This document shows, piece by piece, positions 1 to 8,673 of a stretch of 64,000 bases of DNA (positions are counted from its first letter, which is position 1; the number at the start of each line of letters is the position of its first letter). The position numbers and the translations under genes were made by a program. Source of the stretch: an uncultured Acidobacteriota bacterium (GTDB lineage: Bacteria > Acidobacteriota > Blastocatellia > RBC074); assembly GCA_902825875.1 (NCBI GenBank), contig CADECP010000015.1:97655-161654 (forward strand), read 5' to 3'. The notes beneath the pieces are model-generated. The model did no database searches and was not told where the DNA came from. It was given only the letters and a program-made list of their open reading frames with translations.

Positions 1-3000
1 ATCATCGTCAAGTTGCCGATTCTGTCTGTCGAACGACAACTGGCCGAACGCCCTGACGTGATTTCGATTGCGCGTTATGTCGTGCCGGAAAAGTTCGACG
101 AGCGGCAGAACATCATCATGACAGGCAACCTGACTGGCAATTCACCTACGCAGACGAACTATCTGACTTTTCTGGCCAATCAAGGTTTCAATCAAACTCA
201 ATTCAATACGTCCGGATTTGCAGTCAACGTCGTTGATAGCGGAATTGACAACGCCACGACTTCGCCTAATCACTTTGCGCTGTATGTCAGCGGAGTGACC
301 AGTAATGCCAGTCGAGTTCTGTTCAATCGTCTGGAAGGAACCGCCAATGGCGTGAACAGCACGTTGCTGGGTTGTGACGGACACGGCAACATCAACGCCC
401 ACATTATCGGCGGCTTTATTCCCAACGGTTCGCCATTCGATGCTTTCCCGCACGCGGACGACAGCGGATTCCGGTACGGGCTTGGAGTTGCTCCGTTCGT
501 AAGACTGGGTTCGACGGTAATTTTCGACCCGAGCATTTACACCTTTCCGAACCTGACGGCCATCGAGTCGCGCGCTTATAACGACAACGCGCGAATCAGC
601 AGCAACAGTTGGGGAGCGAACGTCGGCGGAGCCTACACCGTTGATTCGCAAACTTACGATGCGCTGGTGCGCGATTCGCAACCGACCGGAGCGCCGTTTA
701 CTCAAGCTGGCAATCAGGAAATGGTGATTGTTTTTTCGGCGGGAAATCAGGGGCCGTCTTCCAGTTCGATTGGAGCGCCCGGAACGGCCAAAAACGTCAT
801 CACCGTCGGAGCGGCGGAAAACGATCAGGCGTTTGGCGCAGCCGATGGTTGCAACATTGCCGACGGCGGAGCGGACAACGCCAACGACATAATCAGTTTT
901 TCCAGCCGAGGCCCGACAACCGACGGACGGCGCAAACCGGAAATCGTCGCGCCCGGAACGCACATCACGGGCGGAGTGGCTCAGGCCAGCAATCCTTCCG
1001 TAACCGGCACTGCTAATCCTTGTTATACGGGCAGCGGAGTTTGCGGCGGGCCTGGCGGAGCGAATTTCTTTCCTGGCGGCCAACAGTTTTATACGGCTTC
1101 GTCCGGAACCAGCCATTCGGCTCCGGCTGTGGCGGGAGCGGCGGCGTTGGTTCGCCAGCGATTCATCAACGCGGGATTGAATCCGCCGACTCCGGCAATG
1201 ACCAAAGCCGTGTTGATGAATTCGGCGCGTTACCTGACTGGGTTTGGAGCCAACGATTCGTTGTGGTCGAACGTTCAGGGAATGGGCGAGGTCAATTTGA
1301 CGACGGCCATGAATTTGTTTTCGGCTCCGGCGGTTTTGCGCGATCAAAGCGGCACCGACACCTTCACGGCAACCGGTCAATCCCGCACTTACACCGGCAA
1401 CGTGTCGAGTTCAGGCCAACCGTTTCGAGTGACGTTGGCGTGGACGGATGCGCCCGGTTCGACGACCGGCAACTCTTTTGTCAACAACCTGGATTTGGAA
1501 GTCACCGTCGGCGGCCAAACTTACAAAGGCAATGTGTTTAGCGGAGCTTCGTCGGCGACGGGCGGTTCCGCCGACACGCGCAACAATGCCGAAAGCGTTT
1601 TTCTGCCAGCGGGCGTCAGCGGAACTTTCACTGTTCGCATTCTCGCTTCGAACATTGCCGGAGACGGCGTGCCCAATTTCGGCGGAGTTTTGGATCAGGA
1701 TTTTGCTTTGGTGGTCAGCAACGCGACGTTGAATCCTTTGCCGGTTATCGCTACGGCCAGTCAGACGATCACTGCGGAAAGCTGCGGTACAGGGAACGGC
1801 GAAGTTGATCCCGGCGAAACTGTGACGGTTGATCTGGCGCTGCAAAACGTTGGCAACGCCAACACAGCGAATTTGGTCGCCACCTTGCAAGCCACAGGCG
1901 GCGTCACCAGTCCCAGCGCGGCTCAGAATTACGGAGCATTGATTGCCGCAGGCGCGTCCGTCACGCGACCGTTTACGTTCACGGCGACTGGAACTTGCGG
2001 CGGAACCGTCACCGCGACTTTGGATTTACAGGATGGCGCGACGAATTTGGGATCGGTGATTTTTACTTTCCGGATGGGAGCGACGGTGTCTGGATCGTCT
2101 TCGTTTTCCAACACCGGTTCGATCAGCATTCCGAACGGAGCGCCCGGTTCGACTTCAGGCAATGCCTTGCCTTATCCATCGCAAATCACTGCTTCCGGCT
2201 TGAACGGAACAGTCAGCAAAGTCACAGTCACTTTCAACGGATTGAACCACACCTTCCCAGACGATATGGATGTGTTGTTGGTTGGCCCCGGCGGACAATC
2301 TGTGTTGTTGATGTCCGACGCCGGAGGTTCGACCGACATCGTCAATGCCAATGTCACATTTGACGATACGGCGGCGGCGATCCCTGATTCTTCGGCGGTG
2401 ACGACCGGAACTTATGCTCCGGCGGATTACGGTGGGGTTACGGATGCGTTTCCTTCACCAGCGCCGAGCGCGCCGTATGCGACGTCGCTTTCAGTGTTTA
2501 ACGGAACTTCTGGCAATGGCGTTTGGTCGTTGTACATCGTGGATGACGCCGACACCGAAAGCGGCAGCATTACAGGCGGTTGGACATTGAATGTCACGAC
2601 TGGAATTCCGGCTTGTTGTGCGCCGATGTGTCCGACGATTACCGTTGATCCGCCGACGCTGAACAACGCTCAGCAAGGAGTTGCCTACTCCCAAACCTTC
2701 ACGCAAAGCGGCGGGACAATTCCGGTCACATTCGGATTGACCGGAACAATGCCGCCCGGATTGATGTTTTCCGGTGCAACCTTGAGCGGCACGCCGACCA
2801 CTCCGGGAACTTATAACTTTGTGGTTTCGGTCGTTGACGCCAACGGTTGCACAGGCAACACAAACTATTCGTTGGTGGTGACTTGTCCGACCATCACTGT
2901 TAATCCTGCAAGTTTACCGAACGGAGTCGTTGGCAGAGCTTATAGTCAGCAATTGAGTCAATCCGGCGGAACAGCGCCAGCTACATTTACGCAAACGGCT

Positions 3001-4338
3001 GGCACGTTGCCGACCGGATTGACACTCAGCAACGCCGGATTGCTTTCCGGTTTGCCAACTGAAACTGGCTCGTTCACCTTCACGGTCGAAGGCAGAGACG
3101 TAAACAACTGCACAGGCACGCGAGAATACACTGTGATGGTCACGCGGTTGCAGTTTTATCCTCTGCCTGCGCCGATTCGTTTGCTTGACACGCGACCGGG
3201 TCAGCCCGGATGCGATGCTCCCGGAGCGAAAATTCCCGGCGGAACTTCGCGTACCCAAACCGCGCGCAGGACGTGCAGCGGCCAGACAATTCCAGCCAAT
3301 GCGATGGCCATCACAGGCAACATCACGACGGTCGAATCCGGCGGAGGATTTCTGACGCTGTATCCCAGCGACGTGACTCAGCCGACGGTGGCCAATTCAA
3401 ACTTCCTGCCGAATGAAATACTGAACAACGTGTTTACAGTGGGCTTGGGCGAACCCGACGGAGCGTTCAAGATTTTCGTCACCTCGAACACAGACGTAGT
3501 GATTGATGTGACCGGTTATTACGCGCCGCCGGGAATGGGCGGATTGTATTTCCATCCGCTGCCGAAACCGGTTCGGTTGCTGGAAACTCGCACTGGCTTT
3601 CCAGGATGCAATACGCCCGGAGCGACGATTCCTGCTGACACTGATGTCACGCAAACCGCGCCGCTGACTTGCGACGGAGTGACAATTCCGGCGAATGCCA
3701 GCGCCATCGTTGGCAATGCCACCGTGGTCAATAACGTCAGCGGAGGCTTTCTGACTCTGTTTCCGGCAAATGTCACCCGCCCGTTGGTCGCAAACTCCAA
3801 CTTCACGCCGGGTCAAATCATGAATGCGCCGTTTACCGTTGGCCTGTCGCCGGCGGGGCAGTTCAAGGTTTACTCGACTACGGTGACGGATTTAGTGATT
3901 GACGTGCTGGGTTATTACAGCCCGGACGCGACGGATATTAACGGGCAAGGATTGCTGTACACAGGTTTGCAGCGACCCGTGCGATTGCTCGATACCCGTG
4001 CAGTGGCTTCAGGTTGCACCACGCCCGGAGTCCCGATCACTGCTGGCAGCACTTTGACACAGGTCGCACGCGGGACTTGCGATGGAATAGTCATCGAAAA
4101 TACTGCCGCAGCGATTGTCGGCAACGCCACCGTCGTGAATACGTTGGGTTCCGGCTATCTGACCTTCTGGCCGAGCAGCGCCACTCAACCAACGGTCGCC
4201 ACATCGAATTTCACTGTCGGCCAAATTTTCAATCGGCATTTTATTGTCGGTTTGGGAGCGGCGGATGGAGCATTCAAGATATTCTCGTCTGCGACGACTG
4301 ATTTGGTGATTGATGTGTCTGGCTATTTCGCGCCTTGA
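1..4338 (+). CDS. Secreted S8 (subtilisin-like) serine peptidase with P domain, 5'-truncated
   Basis: Extracellular serine endopeptidase. The frame is open from base 1, so signal peptide and propeptide lie outside the window; residues are counted from base 1. The triad is Asp79 (VVDSGID), His128 (CDGHGN) and Ser371 (SSGTSHSAP). After the peptidase (about 60-430) come a beta-sandwich region (VTLAWTDAPG), a CARDB-like stretch (GNGEVDPGETV), a proprotein-convertase P domain (about 705-865), two putative-Ig (He_PIG) domains (about 875-1050) and three modules of about 130 residues. The tail modules probably bind surface or substrate. A bidirectional terminator follows. The family call is firm; the substrate is unknown. 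Confidence 0.93.
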   Translation: MIVKLPILSVERQLAERPDVISIARYVVPEKFDERQNIIMTGNLTGNSPTQTNYLTFLANQGFNQTQFNTSGFAVNVVDSGIDNATTSPNHFALYVSGVTSNASRVLFNRLEGTANGVNSTLLGCDGHGNINAHIIGGFIPNGSPFDAFPHADDSGFRYGLGVAPFVRLGSTVIFDPSIYTFPNLTAIESRAYNDNARISSNSWGANVGGAYTVDSQTYDALVRDSQPTGAPFTQAGNQEMVIVFSAGNQGPSSSSIGAPGTAKNVITVGAAENDQAFGAADGCNIADGGADNANDIISFSSRGPTTDGRRKPEIVAPGTHITGGVAQASNPSVTGTANPCYTGSGVCGGPGGANFFPGGQQFYTASSGTSHSAPAVAGAAALVRQRFINAGLNPPTPAMTKAVLMNSARYLTGFGANDSLWSNVQGMGEVNLTTAMNLFSAPAVLRDQSGTDTFTATGQSRTYTGNVSSSGQPFRVTLAWTDAPGSTTGNSFVNNLDLEVTVGGQTYKGNVFSGASSATGGSADTRNNAESVFLPAGVSGTFTVRILASNIAGDGVPNFGGVLDQDFALVVSNATLNPLPVIATASQTITAESCGTGNGEVDPGETVTVDLALQNVGNANTANLVATLQATGGVTSPSAAQNYGALIAAGASVTRPFTFTATGTCGGTVTATLDLQDGATNLGSVIFTFRMGATVSGSSSFSNTGSISIPNGAPGSTSGNALPYPSQITASGLNGTVSKVTVTFNGLNHTFPDDMDVLLVGPGGQSVLLMSDAGGSTDIVNANVTFDDTAAAIPDSSAVTTGTYAPADYGGVTDAFPSPAPSAPYATSLSVFNGTSGNGVWSLYIVDDADTESGSITGGWTLNVTTGIPACCAPMCPTITVDPPTLNNAQQGVAYSQTFTQSGGTIPVTFGLTGTMPPGLMFSGATLSGTPTTPGTYNFVVSVVDANGCTGNTNYSLVVTCPTITVNPASLPNGVVGRAYSQQLSQSGGTAPATFTQTAGTLPTGLTLSNAGLLSGLPTETGSFTFTVEGRDVNNCTGTREYTVMVTRLQFYPLPAPIRLLDTRPGQPGCDAPGAKIPGGTSRTQTARRTCSGQTIPANAMAITGNITTVESGGGFLTLYPSDVTQPTVANSNFLPNEILNNVFTVGLGEPDGAFKIFVTSNTDVVIDVTGYYAPPGMGGLYFHPLPKPVRLLETRTGFPGCNTPGATIPADTDVTQTAPLTCDGVTIPANASAIVGNATVVNNVSGGFLTLFPANVTRPLVANSNFTPGQIMNAPFTVGLSPAGQFKVYSTTVTDLVIDVLGYYSPDATDINGQGLLYTGLQRPVRLLDTRAVASGCTTPGVPITAGSTLTQVARGTCDGIVIENTAAAIVGNATVVNTLGSGYLTFWPSSATQPTVATSNFTVGQIFNRHFIVGLGAADGAFKIFSSATTDLVIDVSGYFAP
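3151..4335 (+). repeat. Three tandem ~130-residue C-terminal modules in the S8 peptidase
   Basis: Three in-frame copies begin near 3151, 3541 and 3952. Each starts with a PxRLL(D/E)TR motif, has a conserved Cys pair, a GGFLTLYP/GGFLTLFP/SGYLTFWP strand, a VANSNF or VATSNF motif, and ends with VIDVxGYY or VIDVSGYF. The same layout (RLLDTR ... VDVxGYF) is known from C-terminal repeats of secreted actinobacterial proteins. The copies have diverged at DNA level, so this is an old duplication. Confidence 0.85.
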
Positions 4339-4360
4339 TGAAAATCCAAGAGCAAGTGAC

Positions 4361-4406
4361 AAAGGAGTGTGACGAACTGCCAGTTCTTCTCACTCCTTTT
4401 TTCTAT
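4361..4406. terminator. Bidirectional rho-independent terminator
   Basis: The stem AAAGGAGTG (4361-4369) pairs with CACTCCTTT (4391-4399), with an inner GAACTG/CAGTTC stem, followed by a T tract on the plus strand and preceded by A-rich sequence. It lies between two convergent genes and can end both. Confidence 0.75.
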
Positions 4407-4424
4407 TTGGGTTGAGGCAAGTTT

Positions 4425-5534
4425 TTACAGGCTTTTCTGCATGACGATCAAGGCTTGCGGCAAGACTGACGGATCGTCAACGAAGTCACGAAGGGTCAGA
4501 TACTTCGCCCATTCGCGCTCGACATAACCGCGCGGGATGACGCTGTCGCCATATACCGAACCAGCCAGTTCCGGATTGTCGCCGCCACCATTTGCCGCGT
4601 ACAGAAACTCGCCTCGGTCGTAGGCTGCCAGACATTGTTCTGTTTCCAAAAAGGAGTTTGCCAATAATTGTTGATGCAGATTGAGTGAGGCTTTGTGGGT
4701 GCGAAACGAAGCGCAGTATTCAATAAAGCTTCGCCGTTGAGTCGTCACGACAATCAATCCGCCCGGACGCAACAGTCGGGAAAATTCCTGCACCCATTGG
4801 AGCGCCAGTGTTTCCGGCAGGTGCGAAAACACCGAAAAGGCATAAATCACATCGAAGCTGTTTGCCGGAAATTCCAATGGCGGGAAGTTGGGAACAACGG
4901 AAAACTGGCCGGGAAGTTTGGATTCGTGGCAAAGCTTCACAGCGGATTCCAAAACGTCCACACCGTAGATGTTTTCCGGTTTTACGTCGCGCATGAAGAA
5001 TCGGGCGATGCGTCCCCAGCCGCAACCGAAATCCAACACACGACTTTGCGGCGTCAGTTCGTGGCCAAACTCGGCGGAGTATTTTTTGATTTGCTGGTAA
5101 AAAGGAAAGATCGAACGCAGCGCAGTTTCCGCCGATTCTCCGACGAAGCTTTCCTGAATTTCGGTGGGCGGAAATCCGGGCAGTTCGAAATTCTGAAAGC
5201 GGGAATAGCGAACGCTGCCCAGCAGAACCTGCAACCATTCTTCCTCGCTCAATTCGCTGAGCGATGTGATCTGGCGAATTGGTTGATCGTTGGTCGAGGC
5301 AGCTTGTGTTTCTGGCGATGAAGCGGCGGCAACCGTTGCGGAATCTTGTTGGCGGCGAGGCGAGAAAGCCGTTTTCAATCGCCACGCGCGTTGCAGCCAT
5401 TTCCAGCCGTTACTGCCGACGATGGTGTTCAGTTGGCGATTCAATTCTGCGATTTCAGCTTGCAGATGAACGATCCGGCGATCTTTTTCCAGGATCGTTT
5501 GGTTCAATTGCTCGATTTCTTTTTCGGTCGTCAT
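4425..5534 (-). CDS. Class I SAM-dependent methyltransferase with N-terminal coiled coil
   Basis: 369 residues. Residues 1-40 form a predicted coiled coil. A short GSNGWKWLQRAWRLK segment follows, which is repeated in related form in the neighbouring 5553-7832 product. The class I methyltransferase fold follows, with motif I VLDFGCGWGR (about 166-175) and an acidic/post-I region (YGVDVLES). It is the last gene of a five-gene minus-strand polysaccharide operon, 18 nt after the previous gene. GAGG lies 5 nt before the ATG. It probably methylates a glycan or lipid-linked sugar in the cytoplasm; the acceptor cannot be read from sequence. Confidence 0.85.
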   Translation of the reverse strand: MTTEKEIEQLNQTILEKDRRIVHLQAEIAELNRQLNTIVGSNGWKWLQRAWRLKTAFSPRRQQDSATVAAASSPETQAASTNDQPIRQITSLSELSEEEWLQVLLGSVRYSRFQNFELPGFPPTEIQESFVGESAETALRSIFPFYQQIKKYSAEFGHELTPQSRVLDFGCGWGRIARFFMRDVKPENIYGVDVLESAVKLCHESKLPGQFSVVPNFPPLEFPANSFDVIYAFSVFSHLPETLALQWVQEFSRLLRPGGLIVVTTQRRSFIEYCASFRTHKASLNLHQQLLANSFLETEQCLAAYDRGEFLYAANGGGDNPELAGSVYGDSVIPRGYVEREWAKYLTLRDFVDDPSVLPQALIVMQKSL

Positions 5535-5552
5535 AGGCGCCTCAGCTTTGCG

Positions 5553-7832
5553 TTATTGAATCTCTTTTGCGACTGGCCCCTTGGCAATCTGAACAACCCG
5601 GCGAGTGGTTTCCAGATATTGGCGACCGAATTGGCGATCCGGTTCCAGGTGCGCGCCTTCGCCCCATTCGTTCCAGGCGTTGATAAAAACGAGTTGTTCA
5701 TCGCCTGAAAGCGTTGCCGCCGTTCGCAACGCGGCCTGTCCCAGCCAGTATTCGTAAGCTTCGGGACTGGAATGCACATACACATGTCCAACATCTTGTC
5801 GTCGTGCTGTGTTATCCCAACCGGGCATCACTGTTCTGAAGACTTTGAAATCCGAAGGCGGTTTTTGAGTCATCGCCGTCAGCATCGAACCGTAATCCCG
5901 AACATTGCCCAAAAACTCCGGGTTGAGCCGGGTGACCTGCCAGATCAGATTTTCGCAGGTGACATTGAGCGGCGGGAATTCAACGGCGGCGTCGTACCCA
6001 AATTGGCGCGGGTCTTCAAAACCACAGGTTTGTGCGGCGACCAGATACAACTCACCCAAACCAGCACGTCGGGCTTCTTCGCGCCATCGTTCCGCAGTTC
6101 GAGCGGCAGATGGCAAAACGTCCACGCGGTAGGTAATCAGCAGCGGTTTACCGTTGATGCGAATGTAGCGGTGATCGTCGAACGCCGGGAAAAGGTTTCG
6201 TATGAAATTGCGGTCGTCTTCGTCCGAATGGTTTTGCCCGATCAGGATTTCGTGTTCCAATCCATCCCATCGCCGAGTCCAATTTTCATTCGCCCAGCAG
6301 ACGCAAAACGGAAAATCGGGTCGCCCGCTTTGCAGCACTTCGTTGAACGGACGTTCGAGCAAACGGCGCCCGCCAAACCAATAATGGTGATAACAGAATC
6401 CATGAATGCCATACACTTTGGCCAGTTCTGCTTGTTGTTCGCGGACTTCCGGCAGGCGCAGATCGTAAAATCCAAGCTCGCCGGGCAGGTGCGGCTGGTA
6501 ATGCCCGACGAAGTTCGGTCGGGCTTTGGAAACGTTTGTCCATTCAGTAAAGCCTTTGCCCCACCATTCATCATTTTCCGGGATTGGATGAAATTGCGGC
6601 AGGTAAAACGCGATTACTCGTAAATCTTTGGCGGGCTGTGCTTGCAACGCCTGGTGAGTTTCACGGTTCAGCGAGTCCAGCATCTCCGTCGTCAGCAACG
6701 GTTCTGGAAAAGTTGCGAGAACTGCACTGTCCTCATTCGGCGTAGCTTCGACAGGCAAGGTTACAGTCGGAGCGGGCGGCGTTTCGATTAGTTCTTCGCG
6801 CTCGACTTGCTGGGCTGGTCTGACTGGTTGAACTGGCTGACTGGGCGTCAAAATTGCGCGCGGCTTGAACAGCGAACGCAGCCGCCACAGCAATTGCAGC
6901 ATTGCCCAGCCTCTGCTGCCTGTAATCAAATCCAGTTGAGTGTGTAGCGCCCGGATCGTCTGCTGATTTTGTTCATACAGTTTGGCCTGAAATTCAGCCT
7001 GATCGGCCAGTTGTTGATGAATTGTGGCAAGTTCATGGCGATGAATTGTCAGATCGTGTTGCCGGGCGCCTGCCATTTCCGCCAGGTTTCGATTGAGCCG
7101 GATAATTTCTTCTTCGTGTTCCTGCTTGCGACGAAGCAGCAGAATTCGCTGGCCAAGCGCGAAAAAGATTCGCCGAATGGCAGCGAGTTCACGTCCTCTG
7201 GTTTCCAGCAGGGAATGAAATGCGGCTGGTTGTTCGCTGCCGACAGCCAGGACTCCCAAACCGTATCCGTGCAGAAACTCCAGGTGCGGATAACTGTTTT
7301 TGATTTCGTCAAAGAATCGTCGCACGCCGAATTTGCGATCAAGCACATTGGTATCGTGAAACAGCACGACTCCACGAGTGCTCATTTTGGGTAGCCATCC
7401 GTCAAAATCGCTTTTGACGGCTTCGTAAGTGTGTGTGCCGTCAATGTGCAGCAGATCAATCGAACCATCGGCAAAACCAGCGCGCGCCGTTTCGAAATCG
7501 TTCTGCACCAGACTGGAAAAACCGCCGTACAGCGGGTCGTGATGTTCGCGCAATTCGTCCAGCACGGCAGAACTGTATTCGCCGATATGAACATCGCCTT
7601 GCCAGGTGTCCACAGCGTAACAGCGCGTCGCCAGTTCCAGTTCCTTCACCGTCTGGCAAAAAGCGCAGTACGAATCGCCGTAATGAGTGCCGAGTTCAAC
7701 CAGCAGCCTCGGTTCCAGCAACTGCACCAGGAACATGCCGAACGGAATGTGTTCCTGCCAAAACGAATGCCGCGTCAGGCGAATCGGAGTAGAAAACAGA
7801 ATCGGGTGATCGAGAAAATTGAATGCTTGCAT
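5553..7832 (-). CDS. Fusion: SAM methyltransferase, coiled coil and WbsX/GH99-like glycan domain
   Basis: 759 residues in three parts. Residues 1 to about 215 resemble a Methyltransf_24-type domain (ELGTHYGDSYCAF, DLLHIDGTHTYEAV). Residues about 225-310 are coiled coil ending in GSRGWAMLQLLWRLR. From about 405 to the end is the Glyco_tran_WbsX/GH99-like domain, with IAFYLPQFHPIPENDEWWG, GFTEWTNV, FCVCWANENWTRRWDG and INAWNEWGEG. WbsX proteins are found in O-antigen and other surface-glycan clusters. The fusion suggests that methylation and glycan transfer or trimming act on the same chain. Start at the ATG 2 nt before the upstream stop; the ribosome site is weak, so coupling is likely. Confidence 0.85.
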   Translation of the reverse strand: MQAFNFLDHPILFSTPIRLTRHSFWQEHIPFGMFLVQLLEPRLLVELGTHYGDSYCAFCQTVKELELATRCYAVDTWQGDVHIGEYSSAVLDELREHHDPLYGGFSSLVQNDFETARAGFADGSIDLLHIDGTHTYEAVKSDFDGWLPKMSTRGVVLFHDTNVLDRKFGVRRFFDEIKNSYPHLEFLHGYGLGVLAVGSEQPAAFHSLLETRGRELAAIRRIFFALGQRILLLRRKQEHEEEIIRLNRNLAEMAGARQHDLTIHRHELATIHQQLADQAEFQAKLYEQNQQTIRALHTQLDLITGSRGWAMLQLLWRLRSLFKPRAILTPSQPVQPVRPAQQVEREELIETPPAPTVTLPVEATPNEDSAVLATFPEPLLTTEMLDSLNRETHQALQAQPAKDLRVIAFYLPQFHPIPENDEWWGKGFTEWTNVSKARPNFVGHYQPHLPGELGFYDLRLPEVREQQAELAKVYGIHGFCYHHYWFGGRRLLERPFNEVLQSGRPDFPFCVCWANENWTRRWDGLEHEILIGQNHSDEDDRNFIRNLFPAFDDHRYIRINGKPLLITYRVDVLPSAARTAERWREEARRAGLGELYLVAAQTCGFEDPRQFGYDAAVEFPPLNVTCENLIWQVTRLNPEFLGNVRDYGSMLTAMTQKPPSDFKVFRTVMPGWDNTARRQDVGHVYVHSSPEAYEYWLGQAALRTAATLSGDEQLVFINAWNEWGEGAHLEPDRQFGRQYLETTRRVVQIAKGPVAKEIQ

Positions 7833-7834
7833 GT

Positions 7835-8668
7835 CTAACTTTCAGCAGGACACTGCCAATACACGCCTGTCCAATCAACTTGGTGAATCGGGGCGGTGAT
7901 GTTGTGAGCTTCGCGGTAATCGTGAACTGCCTGTCGGCACGATTCCAAATACCCGTAATCGTCCACAATCAAATACCCACCCGACGAGAGTTTGGGATAC
8001 AGATGCGTCAGAGCGTCCATCGTGGATTCGTACATATCGCCATCCAGCCGCAACACCGCTAATTGTTTGACTGGCGCATTCGGCAGCGAATCCCGAAACC
8101 AGCCGGGAAGAAATTCCACTTGATCGTCAAGTAACCCGTATCGGTCGAAATTCTGTTTGACCTGCTCCACCGACACAGCCAGATGAGAAAGCAGATGTAG
8201 CTCATCGCCTTTGTCCGCCGGATAGCGAGTTTCGTCCGGTTCCGGCAATCCCTGAAAAGAATCGGCCACCCAGACTTTGCGATTTGTGATCTGGTGGGCT
8301 TTCAAAATGGCGCGCATAAATATCGTCGAACCGCCACGCCAGACACCTGTTTCCATCAAATCGCCCGGAACGTTGTTTTTCAACGCCTCTTCGACGCAGA
8401 ACTGCAAATTGTCCAGTCGCTTCAATCCGATCATGGTGTGCGCCATCGAAGGATGATCCAGGCCTTCCAGTCGCAACTTCGGATCGAATTCGATGTTGCG
8501 CATCAATCGCAGTGTCTGCTTTCCATCACCTACGGCCAGCAACGCTCGCCAGGCTGTTCGTTGGGCAATGGGCAGTTGGTCAAGTTCCACCTGTTTGGGA
8601 ACTTCGCCCCAGATGGAAAACGAAAGACATCGCTTCATCAAATCCAGATACAGGTCAGTTGAGTTCAT
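7835..8668 (-). CDS. TylF/MycF-family O-methyltransferase
   Basis: 277 residues, the usual size for the family of macrocin O-methyltransferase TylF and mycinamicin methyltransferase MycF. SAM-binding motif LMETGVWRGGST (about 100-110), then VWVADSFQGLPEP, LRLDGDMYEST and LIVDDYGY, where the acidic residues are the expected metal and hydroxyl-activating ligands. Family members methylate sugar hydroxyls in a Mg-dependent way. Within a glycan locus it most likely O-methylates a sugar residue or its nucleotide precursor. Spaced 5 nt and 2 nt from its operon neighbours. Confidence 0.9.
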   Translation of the reverse strand: MNSTDLYLDLMKRCLSFSIWGEVPKQVELDQLPIAQRTAWRALLAVGDGKQTLRLMRNIEFDPKLRLEGLDHPSMAHTMIGLKRLDNLQFCVEEALKNNVPGDLMETGVWRGGSTIFMRAILKAHQITNRKVWVADSFQGLPEPDETRYPADKGDELHLLSHLAVSVEQVKQNFDRYGLLDDQVEFLPGWFRDSLPNAPVKQLAVLRLDGDMYESTMDALTHLYPKLSSGGYLIVDDYGYLESCRQAVHDYREAHNITAPIHQVDWTGVYWQCPAES

Positions 8669-8673
8669 AAGCT

